Positions 33,448-43,021 of a stretch of 64,000 nt of DNA are shown piece after piece. Source of the stretch: Fumia sp045645505 (GTDB lineage: Bacteria; Bacillota; Clostridia; Oscillospirales; Ruminococcaceae); the NCBI GenBank assembly GCA_045645505.1, contig JAZRIW010000020.1:1-64000 (forward strand). Reading direction: 5' to 3'. The notes under the pieces were generated by a model. It ran no database searches. It was not told the DNA's origin and saw only the letters and a list, made by a program, of their open reading frames with translations. Position numbers and translations under genes: made by a program. Within the stretch, counting starts at the first letter, position 1, and each line of letters begins with the position of its first letter.

Positions 33448-33855
33448 ATGAGAAGTAAAGTTTTACTTGTTTCCAATATACTTGCTACAATATATGTTGG
33501 AATTATATGGTGGCTTTTTGGAGGCGCTTTTATAACTTCGGGTGGTATTGAGTTTTGGTCAGAATATTTAAGCATATTGAATTATTTATTTGAGTTTAGT
33601 TCTGATGCAGTAAACATTATATATGTTTTGGTTGTATTGATGACTATACATATAGGTATGTTTACTTTAGGAACTATTTTTGGTTGGATTGGATATGGTG
33701 TAAAGAAAAGTGGTTTAGCAAAGTTTTCAGCAACATTATACCTTATTGGAACAATAGCTTTCCCGATTTATATATTCTTTGGACTTCCACTAATTATATT
33801 GGGATTTATAGGCGGAGGAAAGCAAAAGAAAATAAATCTTTTAAAAAACAATTAA
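33448..33855 (+). CDS. Small four-segment membrane protein
   Basis: 135 residues with about four hydrophobic segments (8-30, 50-75, 78-95, 98-122) and a basic C-terminus. I recognise no family. GGAGG lies before the ATG and it should share the transcript of the lipoprotein. A strong terminator follows. Confidence 0.7.
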   Translation: MRSKVLLVSNILATIYVGIIWWLFGGAFITSGGIEFWSEYLSILNYLFEFSSDAVNIIYVLVVLMTIHIGMFTLGTIFGWIGYGVKKSGLAKFSATLYLIGTIAFPIYIFFGLPLIILGFIGGGKQKKINLLKNN

Positions 33856-33865
33856 AAAGTGTTTC

Positions 33866-33897
33866 AAGGCGGTGGGGAAACCCATCGCCTTAAATTT
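33866..33897 (+). terminator. Terminator after the lipoprotein/membrane pair
   Basis: AAGGCGGTGGG / CCCATCGCCTT hairpin with GAAA loop, followed by AAATTT. Confidence 0.8.
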
Positions 33898-33934
33898 ATC
33901 ATTTTTTGTAAAATTGTTCATAATAAGTTCATTA

Positions 33935-33967
33935 CGATAGTATATAATGTAAATAACTAAACTATCG
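33935..33967 (+). promoter_or_regulatory. Inverted repeat around the -10 box of the export operon
   Basis: CGATAGT (33935-33941) and ACTATCG (33961-33967) flank TATAAT (33943-33948). I see no good -35 element, so the operon may depend on a regulator binding this repeat. Confidence 0.4.
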
Positions 33968-33984
33968 GGGAGTGGATATTTGTT

Positions 33985-35199
33985 TTGAAAATCGAAAATA
34001 TCAAAAAGAAATATATAGTTATTGCTGTTATTGCAATAGTTTTAATTGTTCTTATAGCGATAGGCTCTAAGGGATCTGATACAGAGGCTTATGAGTCTGA
34101 AACCGTAAAGATGCAGAATATTACCACTTATTTTAGCTTTAGTGGTAATTTAAAGCCTATTGAGAAAAAATCTTTTACTTCAAACGGTAACTGTGAAATA
34201 AAGGAAATTATTGTTAAGGAAGGGGATTTTGTCAATGAAGGCGACATCCTTTATACCGTTGACAATACCGATTATGACAATACAGTAAAGCAGGCAAAGG
34301 CGTCCCTTGATATTGCGAGAGTCAACTACGAAAGTGCAAAGGATGGCTCGGGTAAGCAACAGCTGATGCAGGCTGAAACGGCATATAATTCCGCAAAGTT
34401 AAATTTTGAAAATGCCGAAAAAGCTTTAAATAACAGCAAGGTACTTTTTGAGGCAGAGATTATTTCAAGAAACGATTACGATAATGCTATGACTTCATAC
34501 ACCAATGCAAAGCAACAATATGAGACTGCAAAAAGTACATATGAGCTAACAAGAGATACTCTTGTGGCAAATAGCGAAAAAGCGGCTGAAGCTCAGCTTA
34601 ATCAGGCGCAGGCAGTTTACGATTCTGCTGTTTCTCAAAGGGTTGATGATGAGGTGAAGGCTGAATTTTCGGGTGAAATCACCAAAATATACATTAACGA
34701 TGGCGATACTGTCATGAAGGGAAGTCCCACAGTCGATATTGCAGATTTTTCTCAGATGATAGCAACTGTTAAGGTCGATGAATACGATATGTCTGCGATG
34801 AGTATCGGTAAGGAGGTAACCTGTACTGTTGATGCTTTGCAGAAAAGCTTTGATGGGGTTGTGGACAAAATTTCCAAAACTGCCGTAGTTCAGGCAGGTA
34901 TTTCCTATTATGAAGCAGATGTTATAATTCCTTCCGATGGTACACTTTTGGAGGGAATGTCGGTTGAGGCAAAAGCTTTAAATCAGAATATCGAAAATGC
35001 TGTAACAATTTCAATGAAGGCGTTGCAGTTTGACAATGAGAATAAGCCTTTTGTATATTTAAAGGAAAAAGGTAAGCTTAAAGAAAAATATGTAACAATC
35101 GGTGCAAATGACGGGCTTACCGTTGAGATAAAGGAAGGGCTTAATGAAGGGGATACTGTATATTTCCCCAAGAATATGTTTGAATTTCCGATGAGTTAG
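33985..35199 (+). CDS. MacA-like membrane-fusion/adaptor protein
   Basis: 404 residues from TTG 33985 behind GGGGAGTGG. An N-terminal anchor (about 10-28) is followed by a barrel-sandwich lipoyl half (IKEIIVKEGDFVNEGDILYTVDN), a long alpha-hairpin coiled coil (about 100-210), the second lipoyl half (VKAEFSGEITKIYINDGDTV) and beta-barrel. This is the HlyD/MacA type. With the ATPase and MacB-like permease downstream it forms an ABC export complex. In monoderms such adaptors serve peptide or antibiotic export. Confidence 0.9.
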   Translation: MKIENIKKKYIVIAVIAIVLIVLIAIGSKGSDTEAYESETVKMQNITTYFSFSGNLKPIEKKSFTSNGNCEIKEIIVKEGDFVNEGDILYTVDNTDYDNTVKQAKASLDIARVNYESAKDGSGKQQLMQAETAYNSAKLNFENAEKALNNSKVLFEAEIISRNDYDNAMTSYTNAKQQYETAKSTYELTRDTLVANSEKAAEAQLNQAQAVYDSAVSQRVDDEVKAEFSGEITKIYINDGDTVMKGSPTVDIADFSQMIATVKVDEYDMSAMSIGKEVTCTVDALQKSFDGVVDKISKTAVVQAGISYYEADVIIPSDGTLLEGMSVEAKALNQNIENAVTISMKALQFDNENKPFVYLKEKGKLKEKYVTIGANDGLTVEIKEGLNEGDTVYFPKNMFEFPMS

Positions 35200-35211
35200 G
35201 CGGTGAAGAAT

Positions 35212-35898
35212 ATGGAGCTTGTTCATATGACTGATATTGTCAAGACTTACATTACCGGTGATGAAGAACAGGTAGTGCTTGACAAGGTGAATTTTTCCGT
35301 CAGCGAAGGGGAATTTGTTTCTATTTTAGGACCGTCAGGTTCCGGAAAATCTACCATGATGAATATAATCGGGTGTCTTGATGAGCCGACCTCAGGAGAT
35401 TACTTTCTAAACGGAAGAGAGATAAAAAATTTAGATGAAAAGACACTTGCCCACATAAGAAATAAGGAAATAGGCTTTGTTTTTCAGTCTTTCCAGCTTT
35501 TGAAAAGAAGTACTATCTGTGAAAATGTTGAGCTTCCTTTAATGTATGCAGGAGTGTCTTTAAAAGAAAGGCACGAGCGCGCAGTTGAAATCTTAAACCG
35601 TATGGGGCTTTACGAAAAGATAAATTTCTATCCAAATCAGCTTTCAGGTGGTCAGCAGCAGAGAGTTGCAATTTCAAGAGCTGTTGTGACACAGCCTTCA
35701 ATAGTTTTGGCTGATGAGCCTACGGGTGCTTTGGATCAGAAAACGGGTAAGCAGGTTATGGAGCTTTTTAAGGAATTAAATGCCGAGGGAAGAACTATAA
35801 TTATGATTACCCACGATGCCAATATTGCAAAAAACGCTTCCCGTATCGTCAAGATATTAGACGGAAAGCTCTCGGAAGGAGACCTTGACGATGCTTAA
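35212..35898 (+). CDS. ABC exporter ATP-binding protein (MacB/LolD type)
   Basis: About 228 residues. Walker A GPSGSGKST, Q-loop FVFQSFQLL, signature LSGGQQQRVAIS, Walker B IVLADEPTGALD and H-loop ITHDANIA are all intact. The sequence belongs to the lipoprotein/MacB exporter ATPases. AGGCGG 8 bp upstream favours ATG 35212 over GTG 35203. It overlaps the permease by 8 bp. Confidence 0.95.
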   Translation: MELVHMTDIVKTYITGDEEQVVLDKVNFSVSEGEFVSILGPSGSGKSTMMNIIGCLDEPTSGDYFLNGREIKNLDEKTLAHIRNKEIGFVFQSFQLLKRSTICENVELPLMYAGVSLKERHERAVEILNRMGLYEKINFYPNQLSGGQQQRVAISRAVVTQPSIVLADEPTGALDQKTGKQVMELFKELNAEGRTIIMITHDANIAKNASRIVKILDGKLSEGDLDDA

Positions 35899-37078
35899 AG
35901 AGAATCTTAAATTATCTTGGAAAAATATCGTTCAGAATAAGCTTCGCTCATTTTTGACGGTATTGGGAATTGTTATTGGTGTTACTGCGATTATTGCCCT
36001 TATTACCATTATTCAGGGCGTTATAAACAATGTAAATGAGCAGTTTGAAAGTGTCGGAGCCAACACTATTGTTGTGCAGGCTTACGGTACTCCCTTAAAG
36101 CAGGGACTTTCTGAAAATGATATTAAAGCTTTAAATGAGATAGATGGAATTATGGGATTTGCACCTACTGTAACTTCTACTGTTGATATTCCCAACAATA
36201 ACGGAGTCGAGGAGGAAATTTTGCTTGAAGGTAAAAACGAGGTCTATTTCAAGAAGAATCCCGATATCATTGTTGAGGGCAGAGGGATAAATATTCTTGA
36301 TGTCAACAACAAAAATCACGTCTGTGTTATAAATCGTGATATGGAGCAAAAGCTTTTTACGGGAGAGAGTGGTATCAATAAATCCGTTATAATTGGCGGT
36401 ATAGATTATACTGTTATCGGTATAACCGATACTACCGGAAAGCTTGATTCGGTTATGACTACCTTAGCTCATAATGAAAATGTAATTATGATACCATATA
36501 CCAATGTTATGTATTTCACCGGTACAAAAAACATTATGGCGGTTGAGCTTTATATGGACGCCAATGCAGATTCAGAAATAGTAGTTAATGATGTAAAGGC
36601 TTATCTTAACGAAGCTTTTAACTATAAGGATGACAGCTATGTCGTAATTGAGATGAATAGTCTGCTTGATATGATGAAATCAATGCAGAATATGATGCAG
36701 ACAATGCTTGTGGGTATTGCTTCTATTGCTTTACTGGTAGGAGGTATCGGTATTATGAATATGATGCTTGTATCCGTTACCGAAAGAACAACCGAAATAG
36801 GACTCAGAAAGGCACTTGGTGCCGAGCCTAAGACGATACAGTTTCAGTTTTTGACAGAGGCTATAATGCTTTCACTTCTGGGAGGCTTTATAGGGCTTAT
36901 TTTAGGACTTACGCTTTCAATAGTTGTGGCGATAATAATAGGATATGATTTTGTGTTATCGGTTTCTGCAATAGGTCTTGGAGTGGGATTTTCTGCGGCA
37001 GTCGGTATTATATTTGGTTTTGCTCCCGCTAAAAAGGCGAGTGAGCTTAATCCAATTGATGCATTAAGGAGTAATTAA
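35891..37078 (+). CDS. MacB-like ABC permease
   Basis: About 395 residues. One N-terminal membrane segment (IVQNKLRSFLTVLGIVIGVTAI), a large extracytoplasmic MacB core domain (about 45-265), then three C-terminal segments with GGIGIMNMMLVSVTERTTEIGLRKALGA, the FtsX/MacB signature. It is a mechanotransmission transporter rather than a channel. ATG 35891 has GGAAGGAG 9 bp upstream; TTG 35885 is too close. Confidence 0.93.
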   Translation: MLKENLKLSWKNIVQNKLRSFLTVLGIVIGVTAIIALITIIQGVINNVNEQFESVGANTIVVQAYGTPLKQGLSENDIKALNEIDGIMGFAPTVTSTVDIPNNNGVEEEILLEGKNEVYFKKNPDIIVEGRGINILDVNNKNHVCVINRDMEQKLFTGESGINKSVIIGGIDYTVIGITDTTGKLDSVMTTLAHNENVIMIPYTNVMYFTGTKNIMAVELYMDANADSEIVVNDVKAYLNEAFNYKDDSYVVIEMNSLLDMMKSMQNMMQTMLVGIASIALLVGGIGIMNMMLVSVTERTTEIGLRKALGAEPKTIQFQFLTEAIMLSLLGGFIGLILGLTLSIVVAIIIGYDFVLSVSAIGLGVGFSAAVGIIFGFAPAKKASELNPIDALRSN

Positions 37079-38224
37079 ATGAAAAAGATAATTTCATTAT
37101 TTCTGGTTTTAGGATTTATTTTGTCAATGCCTTTTCCTGCTTTTGCAAAAACCTTGGAGTACAAGGACATTGAGGAAGAGGTGCTCGAAAATAATTTGCA
37201 GATTAAAAATAACAAAGCAACCATTAAGAATTTAAAGCTTAATCGTGTTGTACCCAATACAGGTTTTGAAACAGATAAGGCGATGGAATCGGCAATTGAA
37301 GGAATGGATAATATTACGGCAAATCCTATGGTTTCACCCGATGTTGCCATAATAGCTCAAAGTACCAAAATGTCACTTTCCATGCTAAACGAAATTTTAA
37401 ACTCAATGACTTCACCGCAGGGCTCTGTGTCTGGCTATAATCAACAGTTAAATCTTACAAAGATTCAGCTTGAGCACGCTGATAAGCAGATTGTTAATGC
37501 AACAAAGGGATTATTTGCAACCTGGCATCAGCTTATTTCAAATCTTGAAGTTCTTAATGCGAGTAAGGAAAATATGGCACTTTCTGTCAATGCAGTTAAA
37601 GTAAGAGCATCTTTGGGACTTGCCACAGCGCTTGAAGTGAGCGAGCAGGAAAAAAGCTACAATTCGCTTGTAGTGAATATCACAGATCTTGAAAATCAAA
37701 TCATTATTATAAAAGGGGAGATAAACAAAATGCTCGGCAGATCCTTTAATGAGGAGTTGACCGCAGGAAAGCTTCCCGAGCCTGATCTTAAATATATTGA
37801 CAGTATAAATCCCGAGAAGGATTTTGTATCAGCAAAAAGTAAAAGCTATGATTTAATATATCTCAATAAGGAATACGATTATCTTAAGAAAAACGATTCA
37901 ACTGTATCTTACAATAATCGTATGATAAAAAGAAATGAGATTACTGCTGAAGAGGGAGCGCTGATGACCTCTCTTGTCCAAAAGAAAAATGATATTTTAA
38001 AGCAAAAAGCAAATCTTGAAATCGAAAATAAAAAGCTTTCGGACGAGGAAAAGAAGTATTCAGATATCGAGAAAAAATATGCTCTAGGTATGGCGTCCGG
38101 GATTGAGGTAAAGTTTCAGAAAAATACCCTTAAGTCGCAGAAAGCATCAGTGGAAATTGCAAAAAGCACACTCTTTTTGGAAATCGAAAATTATAAGGCG
38201 ATTTTAGAGGGAATTTCAGTTTAA
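37079..38224 (+). CDS. TolC-like coiled-coil secreted protein
   Basis: 381 residues with a signal peptide ending near FAKT. The body is nearly all helical and shows two related halves, each with a TolC-type pattern: VRASLGLATALEVSEQEKSYNSL with EINKMLGRSF, and KYALGMASGIEVKFQKNTLKSQKASVE. Gram-negative TolC is an outer-membrane tube; in a monoderm its place is unclear. It follows the permease without a gap, so it should be the fourth part of the export machine. The beta-barrel strands are not obvious. Confidence 0.75.
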   Translation: MKKIISLFLVLGFILSMPFPAFAKTLEYKDIEEEVLENNLQIKNNKATIKNLKLNRVVPNTGFETDKAMESAIEGMDNITANPMVSPDVAIIAQSTKMSLSMLNEILNSMTSPQGSVSGYNQQLNLTKIQLEHADKQIVNATKGLFATWHQLISNLEVLNASKENMALSVNAVKVRASLGLATALEVSEQEKSYNSLVVNITDLENQIIIIKGEINKMLGRSFNEELTAGKLPEPDLKYIDSINPEKDFVSAKSKSYDLIYLNKEYDYLKKNDSTVSYNNRMIKRNEITAEEGALMTSLVQKKNDILKQKANLEIENKKLSDEEKKYSDIEKKYALGMASGIEVKFQKNTLKSQKASVEIAKSTLFLEIENYKAILEGISV

Positions 38225-38231
38225 AATAAAC

Positions 38232-38264
38232 AAAAACCGATTTAAATAAATCGGTTTTTTTTAT
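38232..38264 (+). terminator. Terminator of the export operon
   Basis: AAAAACCGATTTA / TAAATCGGTTTTT hairpin followed by a T-run. Confidence 0.9.
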
Positions 38265-38275
38265 TTATTTTATAG

Positions 38276-38304
38276 TGGACATTACAGTAATATTGTGATA
38301 GAAT
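38276..38304 (+). promoter_or_regulatory. Promoter of the antiporter gene
   Basis: TGGACA (38276-38281), 17-bp spacer, TAGAAT (38299-38304). Confidence 0.55.
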
Positions 38305-38345
38305 GGAGAACGAATGAAAATAATATTTTGAAAGAGGATAATTTT

Positions 38346-39632
38346 ATGAGTACATTATTATCAGTTTCTATTGCTTTATTAGTGGGGCTTTTGATGACAA
38401 GGTTGTTTAAAAAATTAAAGCTTCCTAATGTTACTGCTTACCTTATTGCCGGTGTATTGATTGGCCCTTATTTTATGGGACGTCTTGGTGTTGATGGATT
38501 AGGATTTGGAAGTGGTGAAGAGGTTGCTTCTTTATCACTTATTGCTGAGGTGGCATTAGGATTTATTGCTTTCTCTATTGGTACAGAATTTAAATTAGAT
38601 GACCTTAAAAAAACCGGTAAACAAGCTACTGTAATTGGTATATTGCAAGCGCTTGTTGCTACGTTGTTTGTTGATTTGGCACTTTATGGTGTGCATCTTC
38701 TTATGCCCGATAAGCTTACTGTACCTCAGCTCATTATCTTAGGTGCTATTGCTACTGCCACTGCTCCTGCTGCTACATTGATGGTAGTGCGTCAGTATAA
38801 GGCTAAAGGACCGCTTACAGATTTGCTTTTGCCGATAGTTGCTCTTGATGACGCTGTGGGACTTATCGTTTTTGCAGTTTCATTCGGAATTGCGAAAACT
38901 ATCGTGCAAGGTTCTGTTGACTTTATTTCAATTTTTATTAATCCTTTAGTTGAGATTGCTTGTTCACTTATTCTCGGTGCAATTATGGGCTTTATTCTTA
39001 CTCAGTTTGAAAAGATGTTTAACTCTAACACCAATCGCCTTAATATGACTATTACTTTTGTATTTTTGACAGTTGCACTTTCTATGATAGATTTACACAT
39101 CGGTTCTGTGCATATCGCATTTTCATCACTTTTGGTTTGTATGATGCTCGGTACAGTATTCTGTAATATTTGTCCGCTTTCTTTCGATTTGATGGAAAAA
39201 TCAGAAAAGTGGACTTCGCCACTTCTGGCACTTTTCTTTGTAATCAGTGGTGCTGAGCTTGAGCTCAATGTTTTCACGGATTGGGCAATTGTAGTTATCG
39301 GTTTAGTTTATATTATTTTCCGTTCCCTCGGAAAATATTATGGCGCCTTTGCGAGTGCTAAAATGACAAAATGTGAGCCTCAGATATGTAAATATCTTGG
39401 TATTACTTTATTGCCTCAAGCGGGTGTTGCGCTTGGTATGTGTGCTACTGCTATGCAGATTGGTGAACAAGGTAATCTTGTTAGAAATATTACTTTGTTT
39501 GCAGTACTTATTTATGAGCTTTTCGGACCTATATTTACAAGAATGGCTCTCACCGCTGCAGGGGATATTAAGCCTATGGAAGAGCACGTTAAAAACCGTC
39601 GTAAGATTAAACTCGATATGGTTAAAAAATAA
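38346..39632 (+). CDS. Monovalent cation:proton antiporter, CPA2 type
   Basis: 428 residues, about 12 membrane segments, with the Na+/H+ exchanger core: LKLPNVTAYLIAGVLIGP, LGAIATATAPAATLMVV and LLLPIVALDDAVGLIVFAV. The DD pair in ALDDAVG is the ion-binding site of CPA2 antiporters. No C-terminal RCK/TrkA domain is present. The upstream 17 codons from 38295 lack a ribosome site; AGAGGAT precedes ATG 38346. Single gene. Na+/H+ versus K+/H+ cannot be decided. Confidence 0.9.
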   Translation: MSTLLSVSIALLVGLLMTRLFKKLKLPNVTAYLIAGVLIGPYFMGRLGVDGLGFGSGEEVASLSLIAEVALGFIAFSIGTEFKLDDLKKTGKQATVIGILQALVATLFVDLALYGVHLLMPDKLTVPQLIILGAIATATAPAATLMVVRQYKAKGPLTDLLLPIVALDDAVGLIVFAVSFGIAKTIVQGSVDFISIFINPLVEIACSLILGAIMGFILTQFEKMFNSNTNRLNMTITFVFLTVALSMIDLHIGSVHIAFSSLLVCMMLGTVFCNICPLSFDLMEKSEKWTSPLLALFFVISGAELELNVFTDWAIVVIGLVYIIFRSLGKYYGAFASAKMTKCEPQICKYLGITLLPQAGVALGMCATAMQIGEQGNLVRNITLFAVLIYELFGPIFTRMALTAAGDIKPMEEHVKNRRKIKLDMVKK

Positions 39633-39638
39633 AGATAA

Positions 39639-39668
39639 AAGGCGATGTGATTTCACATCGCCTTATTT
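39639..39668. terminator. Bidirectional terminator between antiporter and GT4
   Basis: AAGGCGATGTGA / TCACATCGCCTT, 12-bp stem with a 2-nt loop, between convergent genes. Confidence 0.85.
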
Positions 39669-39670
39669 AA

Positions 39671-40876
39671 TTATTTAAGTCTTTTAGGGGGAGCAATTAT
39701 CTTATTAGGTTCTTTTCCGTAAACGTCTTTATAAATCATTAAAAGGTAGTTAGCTAAATTTTCACTTCCTGCATTTTTAACGCTTTCTCTTACCGAGTGC
39801 CTTAAGATTTCTTTTTCTTCAGCTGATTTTTTTTGATAATTTTTAAGCTCATTATACATCTCCTCAGCATTAAAGAAAATATATCCGTTTATGCCGCTTT
39901 GGACTTGTCCTTGGTTTAATCTGTCAAAACGATGAAGTACGGGTAATCCAGTGGCCATAGCTTCAAGCATAGAAATTGAATTTGTATCGGAAAGTGAAGC
40001 GGTTACATATATGTCACATGCAGCATAGTAGGGTGGGAGGTCTTCGTTGGGAATAGCACCTGTAAATATTACCATATCCGAGATATTTAAATCTTTAGCT
40101 TTAGTTTCGAGTTCTTCTCTGCAAGGTCCGTCACCGATTATAATGAGTTTCATTTTATCATCGGGTTTTATAGTTTCTGCCCAGTAATTTAAAAGGACAT
40201 CTATGCTTTTTTCTTTACCGATTCTACCGCAGAAGCAGACAAGCATATCATCATCTTTGATACCATATTTTAATCTGAATGCGTGTTTACTTTCGTCAGT
40301 TATATTGGAAGGGGCAAATTTATCAAGTTCCACAGGGTTTGGAATAACATTTACATCTCTATCAATTTTACACTCATTTTTTATGTATTCATCACATTTT
40401 TTTGAAGGACCTGTAATTGCGTTTGCAGATTTGGCAAACATTTTAAAATACTTATGTGAAAGTTTTGTTACAAAAGGAATCAAAGGTTTTGGTGCTACAT
40501 AGTATATATATTCATCGTACATGGTGTGAAGGGTATATACTACGGGCTTTTTCAATCTTTTTGCGATATGTGAAGCGGAAATTCCTATAGTGAATTCCTG
40601 GTGAATGTGAATTATATCAGGATTAAATTTTTCGATAAGTTTAAGTCTTTTGTGACTGATAGGAGCAGAGATACCATAATTATAAAATTTCCTCATTGAC
40701 AATGCAGGACAATGCAAGACATTATTCTGAATATAATGGTGTTTGGTATTTGGGTCAGCAGTTACAATCAATACTTCGTGCCCCATTTTTTCAAGCCCTT
40801 CTTTTAAAAGCTTTATGTGAGTAACAACACCATTTATAAATGGGAGGTAGGTTTCTGTGAAAATCGCAATTTTCAT
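39671..40876 (-). CDS. GT4 glycosyltransferase (diacylglycerol glucosyltransferase-like)
   Basis: 401 residues, GT-B fold. N-terminal MKIAIFTETYLPFINGVVTHIKLL, HIHQEFTIG and a C-terminal donor domain with FCGRIGKEKSIDVLL, IIGDGPCREEL and SISMLEAMATGLPVL. The EX7E motif has Asp for the first Glu (SDTNSISMLE). The closest named relatives are alpha-monoglucosyl-diacylglycerol synthases, so membrane glycolipid synthesis is likely; other GT4 acceptors are possible. AAAGGAAA precedes the ATG. Single gene. Confidence 0.82.
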   Translation of the reverse strand: MKIAIFTETYLPFINGVVTHIKLLKEGLEKMGHEVLIVTADPNTKHHYIQNNVLHCPALSMRKFYNYGISAPISHKRLKLIEKFNPDIIHIHQEFTIGISASHIAKRLKKPVVYTLHTMYDEYIYYVAPKPLIPFVTKLSHKYFKMFAKSANAITGPSKKCDEYIKNECKIDRDVNVIPNPVELDKFAPSNITDESKHAFRLKYGIKDDDMLVCFCGRIGKEKSIDVLLNYWAETIKPDDKMKLIIIGDGPCREELETKAKDLNISDMVIFTGAIPNEDLPPYYAACDIYVTASLSDTNSISMLEAMATGLPVLHRFDRLNQGQVQSGINGYIFFNAEEMYNELKNYQKKSAEEKEILRHSVRESVKNAGSENLANYLLMIYKDVYGKEPNKIIAPPKRLK

Positions 40877-41040
40877 AATAATTTCCTTTCTTAAGAAATT
40901 TTATAATAATATTATAGCTTTAAAATAAAAATATTTCAAGTTAAGTGAAAAAATATTTTTAATTTGTTATTTAGACTATCATAATTTAAAAAAATGTGAT
41001 ATAATTAAAAAGATATAAAAAATAAAGGAAGGTTTGGGGC

Positions 41041-43020
41041 ATGGAGCCTAATAAACGTTATAATCAGCTTGTAGATGAATTAAACTATCACAGTAAACTT
41101 TATTATACCGATGACGCTCCCGTTATCAGTGATTATGATTATGATATGATGATGGTTGAGCTTAAAAAAATAGAAGAACAGTATCCGTTATTTATCCGTC
41201 CTGATTCACCGACGCAAAGGGTAGGTGATGTCTTATATAATACCTTTGATAAGGTCGAGCATAAGGTTCAGATGGGATCTTTGCAGGATGTTTTCAGTGT
41301 GGATGAGCTTTATTCATTTGATGAGAGATGCAAATCTTCTGTTAAAAATATAAGTTATGTAGTAGAACCTAAAATAGATGGATTATCTGTATCGCTTGAA
41401 TATGTTGATGGTAAATTTAAAAGAGGCTCAACGAGAGGTAATGGCCTTGTTGGCGAAGATGTTACTTTAAATCTTTTAACAATTTCGGATATTCCTAAAG
41501 AGCTTCCTCAGAAATTACCTTTTTTAGAGGTAAGAGGGGAAGTTTATATGTCAAGGGCGGTTTTTGATGAGCTTACAAAAAAACAGATTGAAAATGGCGA
41601 GGAAGCTTTTAAAAATCCGAGAAATGCTGCCGCAGGTGCTTTGAGGCAGAAAGATCCTAAAATCACTTTAAAGAGAAAGCTTTCAATTTTTGTTTTTAAT
41701 GTTCAGCAAATTGAGGGCAAAACTCTTTCTTCACATAAAGAATCGCTTGATTATCTTTGTAATCTGGGATTTAAGGTTACGCCATTTTATGAGAGATTTG
41801 ATGATTTTGATAAGGTGATTGAAAAAATCAAAGTAATAGGTGAAAACAGGTCTGAATACCCATTTGATATAGATGGAGCGGTTGTAAAGGTGGATGACTT
41901 TACACAGCGTGAAGAGCTGGGTTCGACGGTGAAATTCCCAAAATGGGCGGTGGCTTTTAAATATCCGCCTGAGGAAAAGGAAACTATCTTAAGGGCAATT
42001 GATATAAATGTAGGACGTACCGGTGCATTGACACCGACTGCCGTTTTTGATCCGATTATTTTAGCAGGTACAACTGTTAAAAGAGCGGTGCTTCATAATC
42101 AGGATTTTATCACCGAAAAGGATATAAGGATTGGAGATAAAATTTTAGTCAGAAAGGCGGGGGATATTATTCCCGAAGTTCTTCGTTCTTTGGAGCATCA
42201 GGAGGGAAGTACTCCATATCTGATTCCTCAATATTGTCCAGTTTGCAACAGCGAGACAGTTAAGGACGATGATGAAGCTGTTATAAGGTGTGTAAACCCT
42301 TTATGTCCTGCAACGCTTTACAGAAATATAATTCATTTTGCCACAAGAAACGCTATGAATATAGAAGGGTTAGGCCCTGCGATTGTTGAACTTTTACTTG
42401 AAAATAAACTTATTTCTTCTCCTGCTGATTTATATGCATTAAAGGCAGAACAGCTTGTAGTCTTAGAGCGAATGGGTGAACTTTCAGCAAAGAATTTGCT
42501 GGATTCAATAAATGAGTCAAAACAAAGAGGCCTTTCAAAGCTTATTTTTGGCCTTGGCATAAGAAATATCGGTGAACGGGCGGCTAAGCTTTTGGCAGAA
42601 CATTTTGGTGATATAGATAGTATCATAAATGCTTCGATTGCTGAAATTACTGCTATTGAGGGATATGGAGAGGTTATGGCACAGAGTGTTGTGGATTATT
42701 TTTCAAAGACTGAGAGTTCAGAGCTTATTGAGAAATTAAAAGGCTTTGGCGTTAAACTTTCTGAGGAGATTACTAAAAAGACCGATTTATTTTCAGGTAA
42801 AACCTTTGTACTTACGGGTACTCTTCCGACTTACAGCCGAAATGAGGCAAAGGAAATTATCGAGAAAAATGGTGGAAAGGTAAGTTCTTCTGTGTCTTCA
42901 AAAACGGATTATGTATTAGCAGGTGAAGATGCGGGAAGTAAGCTTACAAAAGCTAATTCGCTTGGTATTAAAATACTCACTGAAGATGAGTTTAATCAAA
43001 TGGTAAAGGATGAAAATTAA
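41041..43020 (+). CDS. ligA: NAD-dependent DNA ligase
   Basis: 659 residues. The adenylation lysine lies in VEPKIDGLSVSLEY (KxDG). NTase domain, OB fold (GRTGALTPTAVFDPI), the four-Cys zinc finger (CPVCNSE, CVNPLCP), helix-hairpin-helix repeats (FGLGIRNIGERAA) and a C-terminal BRCT (FSGKTFVLTGTLP) are all present. It seals nicks in replication and repair. Start codon is ATG in the GGGGC-ATG context behind AAGGAAGG. It heads ligA-gatC-gatA-gatB. Confidence 0.97.
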   Translation: MEPNKRYNQLVDELNYHSKLYYTDDAPVISDYDYDMMMVELKKIEEQYPLFIRPDSPTQRVGDVLYNTFDKVEHKVQMGSLQDVFSVDELYSFDERCKSSVKNISYVVEPKIDGLSVSLEYVDGKFKRGSTRGNGLVGEDVTLNLLTISDIPKELPQKLPFLEVRGEVYMSRAVFDELTKKQIENGEEAFKNPRNAAAGALRQKDPKITLKRKLSIFVFNVQQIEGKTLSSHKESLDYLCNLGFKVTPFYERFDDFDKVIEKIKVIGENRSEYPFDIDGAVVKVDDFTQREELGSTVKFPKWAVAFKYPPEEKETILRAIDINVGRTGALTPTAVFDPIILAGTTVKRAVLHNQDFITEKDIRIGDKILVRKAGDIIPEVLRSLEHQEGSTPYLIPQYCPVCNSETVKDDDEAVIRCVNPLCPATLYRNIIHFATRNAMNIEGLGPAIVELLLENKLISSPADLYALKAEQLVVLERMGELSAKNLLDSINESKQRGLSKLIFGLGIRNIGERAAKLLAEHFGDIDSIINASIAEITAIEGYGEVMAQSVVDYFSKTESSELIEKLKGFGVKLSEEITKKTDLFSGKTFVLTGTLPTYSRNEAKEIIEKNGGKVSSSVSSKTDYVLAGEDAGSKLTKANSLGIKILTEDEFNQMVKDEN

Positions 43021-43021
43021 G

